Part shown: in pieces, positions 18,069 to 27,365 of the stretch | How the letters are laid out: each line of letters starts with the position of its first letter | How positions within the stretch are numbered: position 1 is the first letter of the stretch | Assembly: GCF_032051675.1 (NCBI RefSeq) | Contig: NZ_CP116968.1 | Location: forward strand, 2,418,001 to 2,482,000 | Length of the DNA stretch: 64,000 bases | Source: Candidatus Nitrospira neomarina | GTDB taxonomy: Bacteria; Nitrospirota; Nitrospiria; Nitrospirales; UBA8639 | Direction: 5' to 3' | The notes under the pieces: generated by a model | What the model was told of the DNA's origin: nothing | What the model saw: only the letters and a program-made list of their open reading frames with translations | Database searches by the model: none | Position numbers and translations under genes: made by a program

Positions 18069-19034
18069 ATGACCCATCACCACGACCAAGAAGCCTTTGC
18101 CAAATTAGTGGACCGTATCGGGCCTGACCATGCAGGCCAACGCATGGAAATGCAGGCCCACTATTCGGCCCTCCTGTTAAAAGGTTATCACCTTCACATT
18201 CACATGGAGGAATTTCCAGCCATTGCCTGGCTCATCAAAACACTCTTAAAAACGACCGGCCTTTGGCCGCTGGCCGTCAAGAATACCTCCCAATATCGAA
18301 TTGTCGAACACACGGTCCCGATTCCGCACCTGCCCGAGTCCTTTGATGGATTTCGAATTCTGCATTTGTCGGATCTTCATATCGAAGGGATGATCGATAA
18401 AGGCCAAGCGCTTCAGACCGCTCTGTCCACCTTGCGATACGACCTGTGCGTCATGACGGGCGATTTTCGCTTTCTCACGTATGGCCATTATGACAAGACA
18501 CTGACACTCATGGAGTCATTGGTCAGCACGATCCATGCTCCCTATGGCGTCACGGGCATTTTGGGGAATCACGATTGGTTGGAAATGGTGCCCGGACTTG
18601 AGCGGTGTGGAATCCGCATGCTCCTCAATGAAGCTCAATCCCTGGAAAAGGGATCGGATGCGATTTGGCTCCTCGGATTAGATGATGTCCATTATTACGA
18701 AACCGGTGACCTGGAGAAAGCCATACGCCTCGCGCCCACCGACGCCGTACGAATTCTCTTGGTCCATTCCCCGGAGATTATTCCTGAGGCCTCGATTGCC
18801 GGAATGGATCTGTACCTCTGCGGCCACTCACACGGAGGCCAAATCTGTCTTCCAGGAAGCCAACCCATCATTACCCATTGCCGCTGCCCCAGAGCCTACA
18901 AGGCAGGCCCCTGGGAATATCAATCCATGCGCGGGTACACCTCTCGAGGAGTCGGCACCTCCCTGTTTCCCATCCGGCTGTTCTGCTTTCCGGAAATCAT
19001 CATCCATACGCTCACACGAGCCCCTAAATCTTGA
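18069..19034 (+). CDS. Metallophosphoesterase (YkuE/YaeI-like)
   Basis: About 321 residues of the calcineurin-like phosphoesterase superfamily. The di-metal motifs occur in order: HLSDLHIEG (D-x-H), VMTGDFRF (G-D), GILGNHDW (G-N-H-D), LLVHSPE (H), and CGHSHGGQICLPG (G-H-x-H-x-G-Q). The C-terminus (YTSRGVGTSLFPIRLFCFPEI) is typical of the YkuE branch, which includes lipid A-related pyrophosphatases and membrane-associated phosphodiesterases. The first 95 residues form an unusual histidine-rich helical extension rather than the normal transmembrane anchor. TTG 18054 is an alternative start. Substrate unknown. Confidence 0.82.
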   Translation: MTHHHDQEAFAKLVDRIGPDHAGQRMEMQAHYSALLLKGYHLHIHMEEFPAIAWLIKTLLKTTGLWPLAVKNTSQYRIVEHTVPIPHLPESFDGFRILHLSDLHIEGMIDKGQALQTALSTLRYDLCVMTGDFRFLTYGHYDKTLTLMESLVSTIHAPYGVTGILGNHDWLEMVPGLERCGIRMLLNEAQSLEKGSDAIWLLGLDDVHYYETGDLEKAIRLAPTDAVRILLVHSPEIIPEASIAGMDLYLCGHSHGGQICLPGSQPIITHCRCPRAYKAGPWEYQSMRGYTSRGVGTSLFPIRLFCFPEIIIHTLTRAPKS

Positions 19035-19328
19035 GCGTCGCCTGTCCCCAACTCACAAAGAGGCTCCTCGACATCCCGGGAAATTTCACTACAGATCAAG
19101 ATGGACAGCCCATATACATTCCTAAGAGTATGACCCCTTTAAAGCCAGATTTCCACCGGCCATCAATGCATGCACGGGCGGGCGGAAGCCTTCTCAGACA
19201 GTCTTATGTACCCAACAGCAAGCATGCGGCTATCAGGATCCAGAAGTAGCTTGACCTGTACTTCTTTCTTTTGCCACGCTATGCTCTGAGCGATCACCTG
19301 TTATAGCATCCTCCTTCGTTTTTTCATC

Positions 19329-20747
19329 ATGAGCTCCCAGATCACGCCACCTTCACCATTTGAATACGACCTGATTTGTATCGGTAGCGGACCGGCCGGA
19401 CAACGGGCGGCCATTCAAGCAGCCAAAGTAGGAAAACGCGTGGCGGTGATTGAAAAGAAGCGTGTCGGCGGCGGCTCCTGTTTAGAGACCGGAACCATTC
19501 CCAGTAAAACCTTTCGTGAAGCCGTCTTGTCCTTTACCGGACCCCAGCAACATTGGGGTCGTCTGTCGGACACCGCGAAAATACGACCCACGGCCGAGCA
19601 ACTGATCACTCGCGTGGCGGAAGTCATTCGCATCGAAGGTGAGGTGATCAACGATCAATTACGAAGAAACGATGTGGAATTCTTACAAGGAGAAGCCTCC
19701 TTTGTGGATCCTCATACCCTCTTGGTTCAGACCGACCAACATTCACAAACCCTGTCGAGCGCCCACATTCTGATTGCCGTGGGGACCATACCAACGCCTC
19801 CACCCAACATTGCCATTGACGGCCAATATATTCTCGATAGTGATAGCATCATCCATCTGCAACAGCTTCCACGAACCATGACCGTGGTTGGAGCCGGGAT
19901 CATCGGCATTGAATATGCCTCAATGTTAGGCGTACTTGGCGTCGAGGTCACCCTTGTGGATTCACGAATCCGACCGCTGGAATTTCTGGATAGCGAAATC
20001 GTCGATGAACTCATTTATCAGATGCGAAATCACCAGGTGACTTTTCGACTGGGTGAAACTGTCGAAAAGTTAGAAATCGCGACCACACCTTCCCGAAAAG
20101 TCGTGATTCATTTGGCCTCCGGAAAACGACTGGTCTCAGGCCTGGTCCTTTATTCCGTCGGACGAACAGGATCCACATCAACACTCCAACTCGAAAAAGC
20201 CGGATTGTCCGTGGATGCCCGTGGCCGTCTGCAAGTCGATTCGCACTATCGCACGACTGTCCCGCATATTCTAGCCGCGGGCGATGTCATCGGCTTTCCA
20301 AGTCTGGCAGCCACCTCTTCCGAGCAAGGCCGTTTAGCGGCCTGCTATGCCTTCGACATGGAAGCCACACCGATGACGAACCTGTTTCCTGTTGGTATTT
20401 ATGCCATTCCGGAAATTTCTATGGTGGGAGCCACAGAGGAGCAACTGACGCTCGAAAAAGTTCCGTATGAGGTGGGAGTCGCCCGTTACCGCGAAATCGC
20501 AAGGGGCACAATTCTGGGGGATCCGAACGGCATGTTGAAACTGTTATTTCATCGAAAAGATCACCGGCTATTGGGTGTGCATGTGATCGGGACTGGAGCG
20601 ACCGAGCTGATTCACATCGGACAGGCCATCCTTCATACCGAACGGGGGCTGGAATATTTCCTCACGACAGTCTTCAATTATCCAACGCTAGCGGAATGCT
20701 ACAAAGTGGCAGCCTTGGACGCCTACAATAAGCTTTGTGAAATATAA
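19329..20747 (+). CDS. sthA: Soluble pyridine nucleotide transhydrogenase
   Basis: An FAD enzyme exchanging reducing equivalents between NADPH and NAD+. It is 472 residues with FAD-binding GSGPAGQRAAIQAAK at the N-terminus, NAD(P)-binding GAGIIGIEYASMLG near 190, LAAGDVIGFPSLAATS near 315, and a C-terminal dimerisation domain. The disulfide of related lipoamide or glutathione reductases is missing: the sequence reads SCLETGTIPSKTFREAV, with threonine where the second redox cysteine would be, as in SthA. It ends 19 bases from the convergent TIGR03545 gene. Confidence 0.9.
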   Translation: MSSQITPPSPFEYDLICIGSGPAGQRAAIQAAKVGKRVAVIEKKRVGGGSCLETGTIPSKTFREAVLSFTGPQQHWGRLSDTAKIRPTAEQLITRVAEVIRIEGEVINDQLRRNDVEFLQGEASFVDPHTLLVQTDQHSQTLSSAHILIAVGTIPTPPPNIAIDGQYILDSDSIIHLQQLPRTMTVVGAGIIGIEYASMLGVLGVEVTLVDSRIRPLEFLDSEIVDELIYQMRNHQVTFRLGETVEKLEIATTPSRKVVIHLASGKRLVSGLVLYSVGRTGSTSTLQLEKAGLSVDARGRLQVDSHYRTTVPHILAAGDVIGFPSLAATSSEQGRLAACYAFDMEATPMTNLFPVGIYAIPEISMVGATEEQLTLEKVPYEVGVARYREIARGTILGDPNGMLKLLFHRKDHRLLGVHVIGTGATELIHIGQAILHTERGLEYFLTTVFNYPTLAECYKVAALDAYNKLCEI

Positions 20748-20766
20748 TACACATTTGAGGTCACAG

Positions 20767-22557
20767 TTAAAACGGAAGTTTGAATCCGCCGGGAAGATCC
20801 TTTAGGCCTTTCTTGGGAAGACCTTTTTCCAGAAGACTCTTGAGCACCTCATTATGCTGCGTGACCCGCTCCGTCAACTCACCGGCAATTCGTTCAAACC
20901 CGGATAAATTTTTCTTGAGTTGTTGCATCGGTTCTGCAATCTTCGCCGAGATGGCCGTCTGAAGCTCAGCACCAAACTTCGCAGCCAATTCATTTACCAT
21001 CTTGCCGGCCGCATCCTGAAGAATACGATCCAGGTCGGAGGATATCGTGACATCAGGCTGGTCCAATGTCCCCGTCACATCGGCCTGAATAGACAACTGG
21101 GAAATATCAGTCACGGCAGAGCTGAGCGCTTGAGTCAAAGGATTGGGATCATCCTCCCTTCCTGCAGACAGGTGAAGGCCACGAAGATTCCCGGCGCCAT
21201 GAACCGTCAAGGCCTGGCCTATGAGTTCCGTGTTCACATTGATATCGCTCATCCCGCTCGTCAGGGTAACCGGCCATTTGGCATCTTTGGATAATGCGAG
21301 ATCGGTGAGTTCATATCCTTTCGCCTGCACCATAAACTGATCCTTGGAATCGGCGGGCTCCACGTGGTTGAGCGCCCCTTCCAATGCAACAGACTGGACT
21401 CCTTTTAACCGGTCACCGGAAAAAGCGAATGTCGTGGGTTGTCCCAACGTCGGTTGATCGGTGGTGATATTGCGAACAGTCCCTGCCAACTCCCCTAAGT
21501 CTAAATCGATTGATACCTTCGTCAAACGAATCAAAAAGTCCGGGAGCGGATTCGCTTCCATGAAATGCACATCCAGGCCCTTCCCCCGCAAAGGCTTGTC
21601 CACCTGAGGACCATCCTCCCCACCCACGGTCCTTGCTCCTTCCAGAAGCGGTTTCGCTCGCGCATACCAAAACGCCCCCTGGTGAACCCACGAACTAATC
21701 TGAGGTCCTAATAGCATTTGGCTCATATTGGCCAATCCTTGCGGAGACAAATTATATTTAGCCTTGAGATGTTGAATATCCCGTTGTGGTGCGGTTTGAA
21801 TCTGCTTCAACCGAGTACGGAACAACGCCATCGTTTTTTCAAAATCCTTTTTGGCGCCTGTGAGAGATTCAATTTCCTGTTCAATATCCTGCTTCAACGC
21901 TTGCACTTCGCCAACTCCTCCCAGCAAGCCTTCCAATCCACCCTTCCCCGCTTTTTTTAAATTTTTTACGCGTTCCTCATATTGGGCCAGCTGAGCTTTT
22001 CCCGGTAAATTCTTCAGTCGTGATTCCCACGCTTCCTGTTCCCGCTGCATATCCCCCTTCAGCGCTTCAATCAACCGGAGAGTTTCCAGATCTTCGTTCT
22101 CCAAAATTTTTTTCACGTCAGGCACTTCCAGAGCCGGAAGAGCAAGAGAAAACATCCCGGACTCCTCTTCAGGAGACACATCTGAGACCGGCTGAACGGC
22201 GCCGGAAGTGGTTCGGGGAGTATCCAATCGAACCCCTTCCACAGTCATTTCCTCAACAATGACTTTTCTTCGAAACAGGTTCAGTCCGTCTAGATTCATC
22301 GTCACCGTGGCCACTTCCACCGCATTCGTCATGGGCATCTTGGGATTTGTCACTTGCAGTCCGGTCAAGGAGAGTCCTGCCGGAAACAGGCTGAGATCGG
22401 CCGCATCGACCTCCACCTTGGCTCCCACAGCTTTGGTCCCCGCACTTTCAATTGCACCTTTCACCCATTCATCCACAAAAAATATCCACACACCACACAC
22501 AATGGCCGCAAACACCACAAATGCCCCAAGCCCCCACCACCGAATCCATTTCGTCAT
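20767..22557 (-). CDS. TIGR03545 family protein (AsmA-like, membrane-anchored)
   Basis: About 596 residues: an N-terminal transmembrane helix (residues 6-27), an AsmA/DUF748-like periplasmic region (VEVDAADLSLFPAGLSLTGLQV), a central coiled-coil zone rich in Lys, Glu and Gln (about 150-260), and a C-terminal part ending in a short Gly-Pro-Lys-rich tail. TIGR03545 genes are consistently next to TIGR03546, as here; their job is unknown, but AsmA-like proteins in envelope lipid transport are the nearest idea. The ATG at 22557 overlaps the TGA of the upstream gene by one base (TGATG), indicating translational coupling. A start 15 bases further upstream is less likely. Confidence 0.85.
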   Translation of the reverse strand: MTKWIRWWGLGAFVVFAAIVCGVWIFFVDEWVKGAIESAGTKAVGAKVEVDAADLSLFPAGLSLTGLQVTNPKMPMTNAVEVATVTMNLDGLNLFRRKVIVEEMTVEGVRLDTPRTTSGAVQPVSDVSPEEESGMFSLALPALEVPDVKKILENEDLETLRLIEALKGDMQREQEAWESRLKNLPGKAQLAQYEERVKNLKKAGKGGLEGLLGGVGEVQALKQDIEQEIESLTGAKKDFEKTMALFRTRLKQIQTAPQRDIQHLKAKYNLSPQGLANMSQMLLGPQISSWVHQGAFWYARAKPLLEGARTVGGEDGPQVDKPLRGKGLDVHFMEANPLPDFLIRLTKVSIDLDLGELAGTVRNITTDQPTLGQPTTFAFSGDRLKGVQSVALEGALNHVEPADSKDQFMVQAKGYELTDLALSKDAKWPVTLTSGMSDINVNTELIGQALTVHGAGNLRGLHLSAGREDDPNPLTQALSSAVTDISQLSIQADVTGTLDQPDVTISSDLDRILQDAAGKMVNELAAKFGAELQTAISAKIAEPMQQLKKNLSGFERIAGELTERVTQHNEVLKSLLEKGLPKKGLKDLPGGFKLPF

Positions 22558-23075
22558 CAGCCTGGCCTCCATGACGAAAGGGTTTCATAGGTCTGATACA
22601 ACTTACTGGCTTTAAACATTTGCATGATCCGTGTTTTCTGAACCCAGGCCATGACATGTTGGCGATAGCGACGTATCAGGAGGTTCAAAAGCAGAAGAAC
22701 AGGAACGAACATCGCAACGGAAAACACCAGGCTGCCCATCACAATAGAATTATTGAAATGCTCCAGTCGCCACCACACCGATTGATAGAGAGAGGTCCAA
22801 AGATCTGCCAGGGACGGAGCGGTCAGAACAGCCAACCCAAGCCGGTGGAAGAGCGGATCAAGCAGATAGGCAATCCCCGTAAACAGCGCCAGCCCCAACA
22901 GAAAAGCCGATAGATTCACACGCAGAACCAATACCAGCAGGACCACAAAGAGATTGTGCAAGCTCATAAATGGGGTGAGCCCCACGATCATCGCAAAACA
23001 CAATCCCAAAGAAATTTGCCCTGGATCGGTTTCTGAATTCAGAACGCGGAGCAGTTTGGCAAGAAGCTTAATCAT
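22557..23075 (-). CDS. TIGR03546 family membrane protein
   Basis: A 172-residue inner-membrane protein with three or four hydrophobic segments. The N-terminus (MIKLLAKLLRVLNSETDPGQIS, then LCFAMIVGLTPFMSLHN) is diagnostic of TIGR03546. It is related to DUF2062-like proteins with the G-x-T-P membrane motif. Its stop codon shares a base with the start of the TIGR03545 gene, so the pair is translated as a unit. Molecular function is unknown; a role in envelope maintenance is inferred only from the partner. Confidence 0.85.
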   Translation of the reverse strand: MIKLLAKLLRVLNSETDPGQISLGLCFAMIVGLTPFMSLHNLFVVLLVLVLRVNLSAFLLGLALFTGIAYLLDPLFHRLGLAVLTAPSLADLWTSLYQSVWWRLEHFNNSIVMGSLVFSVAMFVPVLLLLNLLIRRYRQHVMAWVQKTRIMQMFKASKLYQTYETLSSWRPG

Positions 23076-23176
23076 GTCCTTTAAAAGGCAGGTAATATGG
23101 ACATAATATCAGAATAGCGTTGAGACCGTGCTACGTCTACCCGATAAATGGCAGAAAAGTTCAAACAGATTGGAAC

Positions 23177-24793
23177 TTAATTCATACTTGGTGAGGTAAG
23201 TAACGTAGCCGCGGTGTCGTTCCTTTTGCTTGTTGTCTTTTCTGGATCAATGGGCCGCCGAGATACGCTACGCTTATTGATGGTTTTGGCCTTTGTACGA
23301 TGCATTTTCTCTCGAGAGTGGTACGGAAGAATTCCGCTTAGGACCTCCGCCAGGGTATCGCACGGGACATCCTCTAATAATTTGATGGCAGGCTTGGGAT
23401 CGGGGCCGGAACGGCCACCGACAAAAATATCCACGGCCTCGATAATCTGACCTTTAATTCTGACCTTTTTCCCCAACAAACCGACATCGGCTACAAGGTG
23501 ATTTCCGCAGCCTGCCGGACATCCCGACCAGTGCATGGTGATGGGCTTCATCTCCGTGCCGATCATCGCTTCAATGCGTTTGGCGGTTTCCACCGCCCGA
23601 CTTTTCGATTCGATCACGGCGAGGTTGCAGTAGTCGCTCCCCACGCAACTGACCAGGCCCTTTTGTACCGGTGTGGGATTGTAAACAAAGCGTTGTAATA
23701 AAGGCTCCTCCGTCAGGTCTCCCAACACGCGGTCCGAAACGTTGGGCATGATGACCGCTTGATTGGCTGCCAGGCGGAGTTCCCCGGTACCGTAGGTATC
23801 AGCCAGACCGGCTATTCCGTGTAAATCATCCGCCTGAATCCGGCCGACGGGAATTTTAAGCCCCACATAGTTTAAGCCTGACTGCTTTTGCCGATAGACA
23901 CCCATATGATCGTTGACGGACGACTTCCGTACATCGGTCCCCGCTCGTGATAATTCCCATCCCACTTCCCGCTGAACTTCCAGACGAAACCGCTCTTCGC
24001 CCCAGTCATCCAACAAAAACGCCAGTCTGGCAGTGGTGCGGGAGTCCCGGCATCCATGATTCCGAAAGACGCGAAGGATGGCTCCTGTCACCGCCACGAC
24101 TTCCCGGGGAGTTACGAACACGTCAAGTGGGGTGGCAATGCGGTACCCGCCGGATCCAAGTTTGCCTCCGGCCAACAGATTAAATCCGGTGATCGCGTTG
24201 CCCTCCCCCTCGACCGTCGCGGGCACCAGAGCCAGATCTTGTGTTTCAAGATGTAAACAATTGTCAAGGCAGCCGGTAATCGCCATGTTAAATTTTCTGG
24301 GAAGATTCGAATAGGCCCGATGCCCTACCAATTCTTCTGTGAGCCGCTTGACCAGATCCGTGGCGTCCAGTTGTTCTTGCGGCGTCAACCCGGCTACGGG
24401 ACACGTCATGATGTTGCGGACGTTATCCATGCCGGTTTGCAACGAGCACAAGCCCGCCTCTTCCATTTGACGAAACACTTCCGGTACATGCTCAATCTTC
24501 ATATGGCGTAATTGAAACTGCTGACGGGTTGTCAGATCCAACACGCCGTTTCCAAAGGTGTTCGCGAGGTGCGCCAATGTGCGCATCTGGACCGACGTGG
24601 TTCTTCCTCCTGGAATCCGCACGCGAATCATGAAGTATCCCGGCGTGGGATTTCGCAAAAATAATCCATACCATTTCAGCCGTTGAATATCTTCATCCGG
24701 GATCGCCTCCCACCCTAATTCGGCATATCGGGCAATATCCTCTTTGATGTCCAAGCCGTCTTTTTCCCCCTTGAGCACTTCAATCTTATTCAT
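23177..24793 (-). CDS. nirA: Ferredoxin-dependent nitrite reductase (assimilatory, siroheme)
   Basis: Reduces nitrite to ammonium with six electrons from ferredoxin. About 538 residues with two nitrite/sulfite-reductase half domains; the [4Fe-4S]-siroheme ligands are Cys383 and Cys389 (SCVGSDYC) and Cys425 and Cys429 (SGCPAGC). Upstream arginine-rich motifs RVRIPGGR and TTRQQFQLRH bind nitrite and siroheme. A basic low-complexity tail of about 45 residues after 495 is unusual and may be dispensable. ATG 24793 follows GGGAAGGGA; a longer reading to 24829 is possible. It is transcribed behind the nitrite transporter, 52 bases downstream, so the two form an assimilation operon. Confidence 0.92.
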   Translation of the reverse strand: MNKIEVLKGEKDGLDIKEDIARYAELGWEAIPDEDIQRLKWYGLFLRNPTPGYFMIRVRIPGGRTTSVQMRTLAHLANTFGNGVLDLTTRQQFQLRHMKIEHVPEVFRQMEEAGLCSLQTGMDNVRNIMTCPVAGLTPQEQLDATDLVKRLTEELVGHRAYSNLPRKFNMAITGCLDNCLHLETQDLALVPATVEGEGNAITGFNLLAGGKLGSGGYRIATPLDVFVTPREVVAVTGAILRVFRNHGCRDSRTTARLAFLLDDWGEERFRLEVQREVGWELSRAGTDVRKSSVNDHMGVYRQKQSGLNYVGLKIPVGRIQADDLHGIAGLADTYGTGELRLAANQAVIMPNVSDRVLGDLTEEPLLQRFVYNPTPVQKGLVSCVGSDYCNLAVIESKSRAVETAKRIEAMIGTEMKPITMHWSGCPAGCGNHLVADVGLLGKKVRIKGQIIEAVDIFVGGRSGPDPKPAIKLLEDVPCDTLAEVLSGILPYHSREKMHRTKAKTINKRSVSRRPIDPEKTTSKRNDTAATLLTSPSMN

Positions 24794-24844
24794 CAGAATC
24801 CCTTCCCGTTCCTTTCTCGATTTGGTCAAACTCCTTGATATTAT

Positions 24845-25732
24845 CTAATTTCTCCGAACAGCTAGGGGCTGAGACAATATTTTCCCCTCTGCTGGTAGAT
24901 GTATGGGCCGTGACGATTCAGGCGCCACACCTTCCACAATCCTTTCTGTGTTCCTGATCCACCCACGCACAGGACTGATGATCCAATAAGCACCTCCCAT
25001 AAACACGACCCCACCGACGATATTTCCGGATACCACCCACATCTGATTCCAGAAAAACCCGGCCCAGGAAACCTCCGGACCATGGGGAAGGAATAAGGCG
25101 ATTCCTAAGAGCGATTGATTCGCAATGCTGTGTTCAAACCCGCTTCCGATGAACGCGAAGAGGCACCAAAAAATCAGCATGATCTTGGCGGCATCATTGG
25201 TCGTGCGGGCAGCCGACCACACCGCCAAACACACAAGCCAGTTGCAAAGAATCCCCCGAATGAACAGTTCCCCCATCGATAGATTCATTTTAAGGGATGC
25301 CACGTGCAGCAATAGATCGCTTTGCGGGGCCTTTCCCACCACCCCTGAATACGCGACCAACCAGGCCAATCCCAATGATCCGGCGAGATTACCCACAAAC
25401 GACCAGAAAAAAATCAGCCCGACCTCTTTCATCGTGATGGCTTTCGCCAGGGCACCAAGGGCACACACCATATTGTTTCCGGTAAATAGCTCCGATCCCG
25501 CAAAAATGACGAGGGTGAGCGCAATGCCAAATGACACGCCCATCACAAGTTTCAACCCGGCAGAACCTCCGGCCCAGAATGGAGCTCCGACACTAAAAAT
25601 CAAACAAATTCCAAACCCGAGATAAATGCCGGCCAGGGCGGATAAGACGAGGTATCCGATGGGATTGCTTCGGAAGTACCCCACTTTTCTTTCTGCCAGT
25701 TGAACCATCCGTTCGACATCCACCGTATGCAT
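24845..25732 (-). CDS. nirC: Formate/nitrite transporter family protein
   Basis: A 295-residue FNT-family channel with six predicted transmembrane helices: PIGYLVLSALAGIYLGFG, KLVMGVSFGIALTLVIFAGSELFTGN, and later VSWAGFFWNQMWVVSGNIVGG among them. The FNT signature GSELFTGN (helix 2-3 region) and the second-half NWLVCLAVW are present. It admits or exports nitrite and, in a nitrite oxidiser, supplies nitrite to the cytoplasmic NirA encoded next. ATG 25732 is chosen because AAGGAG lies 7 bases upstream. It is preceded by a structured leader (25768-25830). Confidence 0.9.
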   Translation of the reverse strand: MHTVDVERMVQLAERKVGYFRSNPIGYLVLSALAGIYLGFGICLIFSVGAPFWAGGSAGLKLVMGVSFGIALTLVIFAGSELFTGNNMVCALGALAKAITMKEVGLIFFWSFVGNLAGSLGLAWLVAYSGVVGKAPQSDLLLHVASLKMNLSMGELFIRGILCNWLVCLAVWSAARTTNDAAKIMLIFWCLFAFIGSGFEHSIANQSLLGIALFLPHGPEVSWAGFFWNQMWVVSGNIVGGVVFMGGAYWIISPVRGWIRNTERIVEGVAPESSRPIHLPAEGKILSQPLAVRRN

Positions 25733-25767
25733 GACGTTCTCCTTAACCAGGTGTTCGGTTGTCAAAA

Positions 25768-25832
25768 AAAAAGCGCCAACTGCCTGAGCTACGGTCGGAT
25801 TCTTCCGCCTTGCCCGGGCAGTGGCGCCTTTG
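25768..25832 (-). terminator. Terminator-like hairpin in the nirC-nirA leader
   Basis: Read on the minus strand, GCGCCACTGCC pairs with GGCAGTTGGCGC (eleven pairs, one bulge) around a 30-base loop that itself folds (CGGA-AGAA-TCCG), followed at once by nine T residues. It ends about 35 bases before the nirC start codon, so full-strength termination would silence the operon. This geometry suggests a conditional terminator (attenuator), as known for NasT/NasR ANTAR-type control of nitrite/nitrate assimilation, though I could not identify the canonical hexaloop pair. Confidence 0.65.
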
Positions 25833-25902
25833 CCACCTTCCCCACCGTTCGCTCCTCGAATGATGGAGTATGAATGCTGTTTCTTACCTGATGGCTAAAC
25901 CG

Positions 25903-25919
25903 TTCGTTTAGAAAGATTG
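25903..25919 (-). promoter_or_regulatory. Small inverted repeat in the nirC leader
   Basis: On the minus strand CTAAAC-GAACG-GTTTAG forms a six-pair stem with a five-base loop, about 70 bases before the terminator hairpin. It may be an antiterminator stem or a dimeric operator; only its symmetry and position support this. Confidence 0.35.
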
Positions 25920-25981
25920 TCGATTCAAAGTGTCAGTTCCGTCGACCCATCACCCATTTTTCGCATTCGACTAAAATAAAT

Positions 25982-26020
25982 AAAAAAAACGCCCAATCCC
26001 CTCTCAGGAATTGGACGCCC
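25982..26020 (-). terminator. Intrinsic terminator between the cupredoxin gene and nirC
   Basis: Minus-strand CGTCCAAT pairs with ATTGGGCG around a 12-base loop and is followed by eight T residues. It is about 200 bases beyond the cupredoxin stop. It most simply ends cupredoxin transcripts, but it could also be the first of two tandem hairpins in a long nirC leader. Confidence 0.65.
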
Positions 26021-26221
26021 ATTGTCCAAAATCTTCATGTAAATTGAAAAGCGACGTCATCGTCACTTTTTGATATTTTTATCAGACAACCAAACTGATG
26101 TCAAATATGGGGCAGACCCATAGGGTTGAATCAATTACACCTATCGAAGGTATAAAGAGAACAGGGCCCCTGAATTGATGTGATCCAGAGACCCCATTTT
26201 CATTGCCATTTAGTCTGAAGG

Positions 26222-26701
26222 TTAGAAGGCGCCGGTCCCAGTCCTGGAATCTGCGACAATCACTTCACCCCTCATACTGCCCTTTCCGTGGATGGGGCAG
26301 TAGAAGACATCCCAGCTGCCTCCAAAGTTTTCCCCCACTTTGGGGGTGACTTTAAGTACCACGGTTTGCCCCGGCATAATCTTCCAACCGCTAGCGGCCC
26401 CGTCCTTCACCATCTCGGCCTCCCCAGATACCTCCACATCCATGTGCTGGAAGGACTTAGAGACAAATTCATGGGGGGTCATATCTTCATTTTTTAAGGT
26501 GATGGTGTTGGTCATGCCGGCATCCATAGTAAACCCCGGGGTCAATGTGCCGGATGGGCCAGTGGTGTTAATGTGATAGCCATTCCCCTTCATGACAATT
26601 TCTGTGGTCGGCCCCTTGGCCGCCAGAACCGGAAAAGCCATGGCAAGAGTGAGAGTTCCCATAAGTAATAATTTGGAACTGTTTAAATGGAAATTCTTCA
26701 T
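26222..26701 (-). CDS. Periplasmic cupredoxin (type-1 copper protein)
   Basis: A 159-residue precursor with a signal peptide (hydrophobic residues 10-27, cleavage near VLAAKG). The type-1 copper ligands are His77 (TPHEF), Cys135, His138 and Met143 (YCPIHGKGSM), spaced C-x2-H-x4-M as in plastocyanin-like domains. Such soluble blue-copper proteins carry electrons in the periplasm and in nitrite oxidisers may connect nitrite oxidoreductase to downstream carriers; that role is inferred. ATG 26701 follows AGGAGG by 5 bases. Its upstream region contains a weak copy of the TCTAATGTTT-type motif found near the CarH-like regulator. Confidence 0.88.
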   Translation of the reverse strand: MKNFHLNSSKLLLMGTLTLAMAFPVLAAKGPTTEIVMKGNGYHINTTGPSGTLTPGFTMDAGMTNTITLKNEDMTPHEFVSKSFQHMDVEVSGEAEMVKDGAASGWKIMPGQTVVLKVTPKVGENFGGSWDVFYCPIHGKGSMRGEVIVADSRTGTGAF

Positions 26702-27365
26702 AAGTCCTCCTGTGGGTTGTGAGTGATAAATTTTTGAAAGGTTGGGGATAACCGAATTCTCCACTTCAGCTCCCTTAACTTTCTTCATACCCCCAATTTA
26801 CTGTCAAACATTCCACAACATCAAACAATGTTTAATAAAACATTAGACATAATTTATTTATACGTATTTTTACTCTGAAACCCTAGACAGGAAACTCGTT
26901 CAGATTGAGAAGAAAAATTCACTCTGTCCTCTATCAGCCTCAAGCCATTCCATTACCTAATTTTCGATGTATTGCTTACCCGTTCCGGCCGCCAAGGAGC
27001 CCAGCTCAGTCATTAATCAACGCATCTTTTTTTGCTTTCTCCATTTTCTAAAAGGCCAGAAGTTCGGTCTAATTACAGGACCCACTCCCCTGAAAATTTA
27101 TAGCGTGATTTCATGATTGCGGAACTGTTTGGTTTGCTTCTGAAGTTCAGAAATGACTATCGGGTTCTCCAACGCATTTGAAAATTGAACTCTGATCATG
27201 AAATCCGGATTCCATCGCCATGATTATGAATGCACAGACTGGCAAACCAAAGCATGTCCAACGAGAGATGGAGAGAAAGAGAGAGAAAAAGAAGAAATAT
27301 CAGTAAGGAAATTGCTGCACGGGAAAAGCCATCAAAAAGTTGATACTGAGGATGAAGAAAACTCT
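26702..27365. other. Intergenic region, about 660 bp, with a motif cluster
   Basis: No recognisable gene. Within 26801-26850, minus-strand TCTAATGTTTTATTAAA and plus-strand TGTCAAACATT resemble the motif at 28.3 kb and are 100-150 bases before the cupredoxin start. Around 27265-27300 there is a purine-rich run (GAGAGAAAGAGAGAGAAAAAG). A 68-codon open frame at 27198-27404 overlaps the neighbouring gene and is not called. Confidence 0.4.

Noticed and set aside
25768-25920. ANTAR-type two-hairpin leader before nirC
   Set aside because: Stem-loops are present, but the loops are four and five bases and lack the A1/G4 hexaloop pattern, so I report only a possible attenuator.
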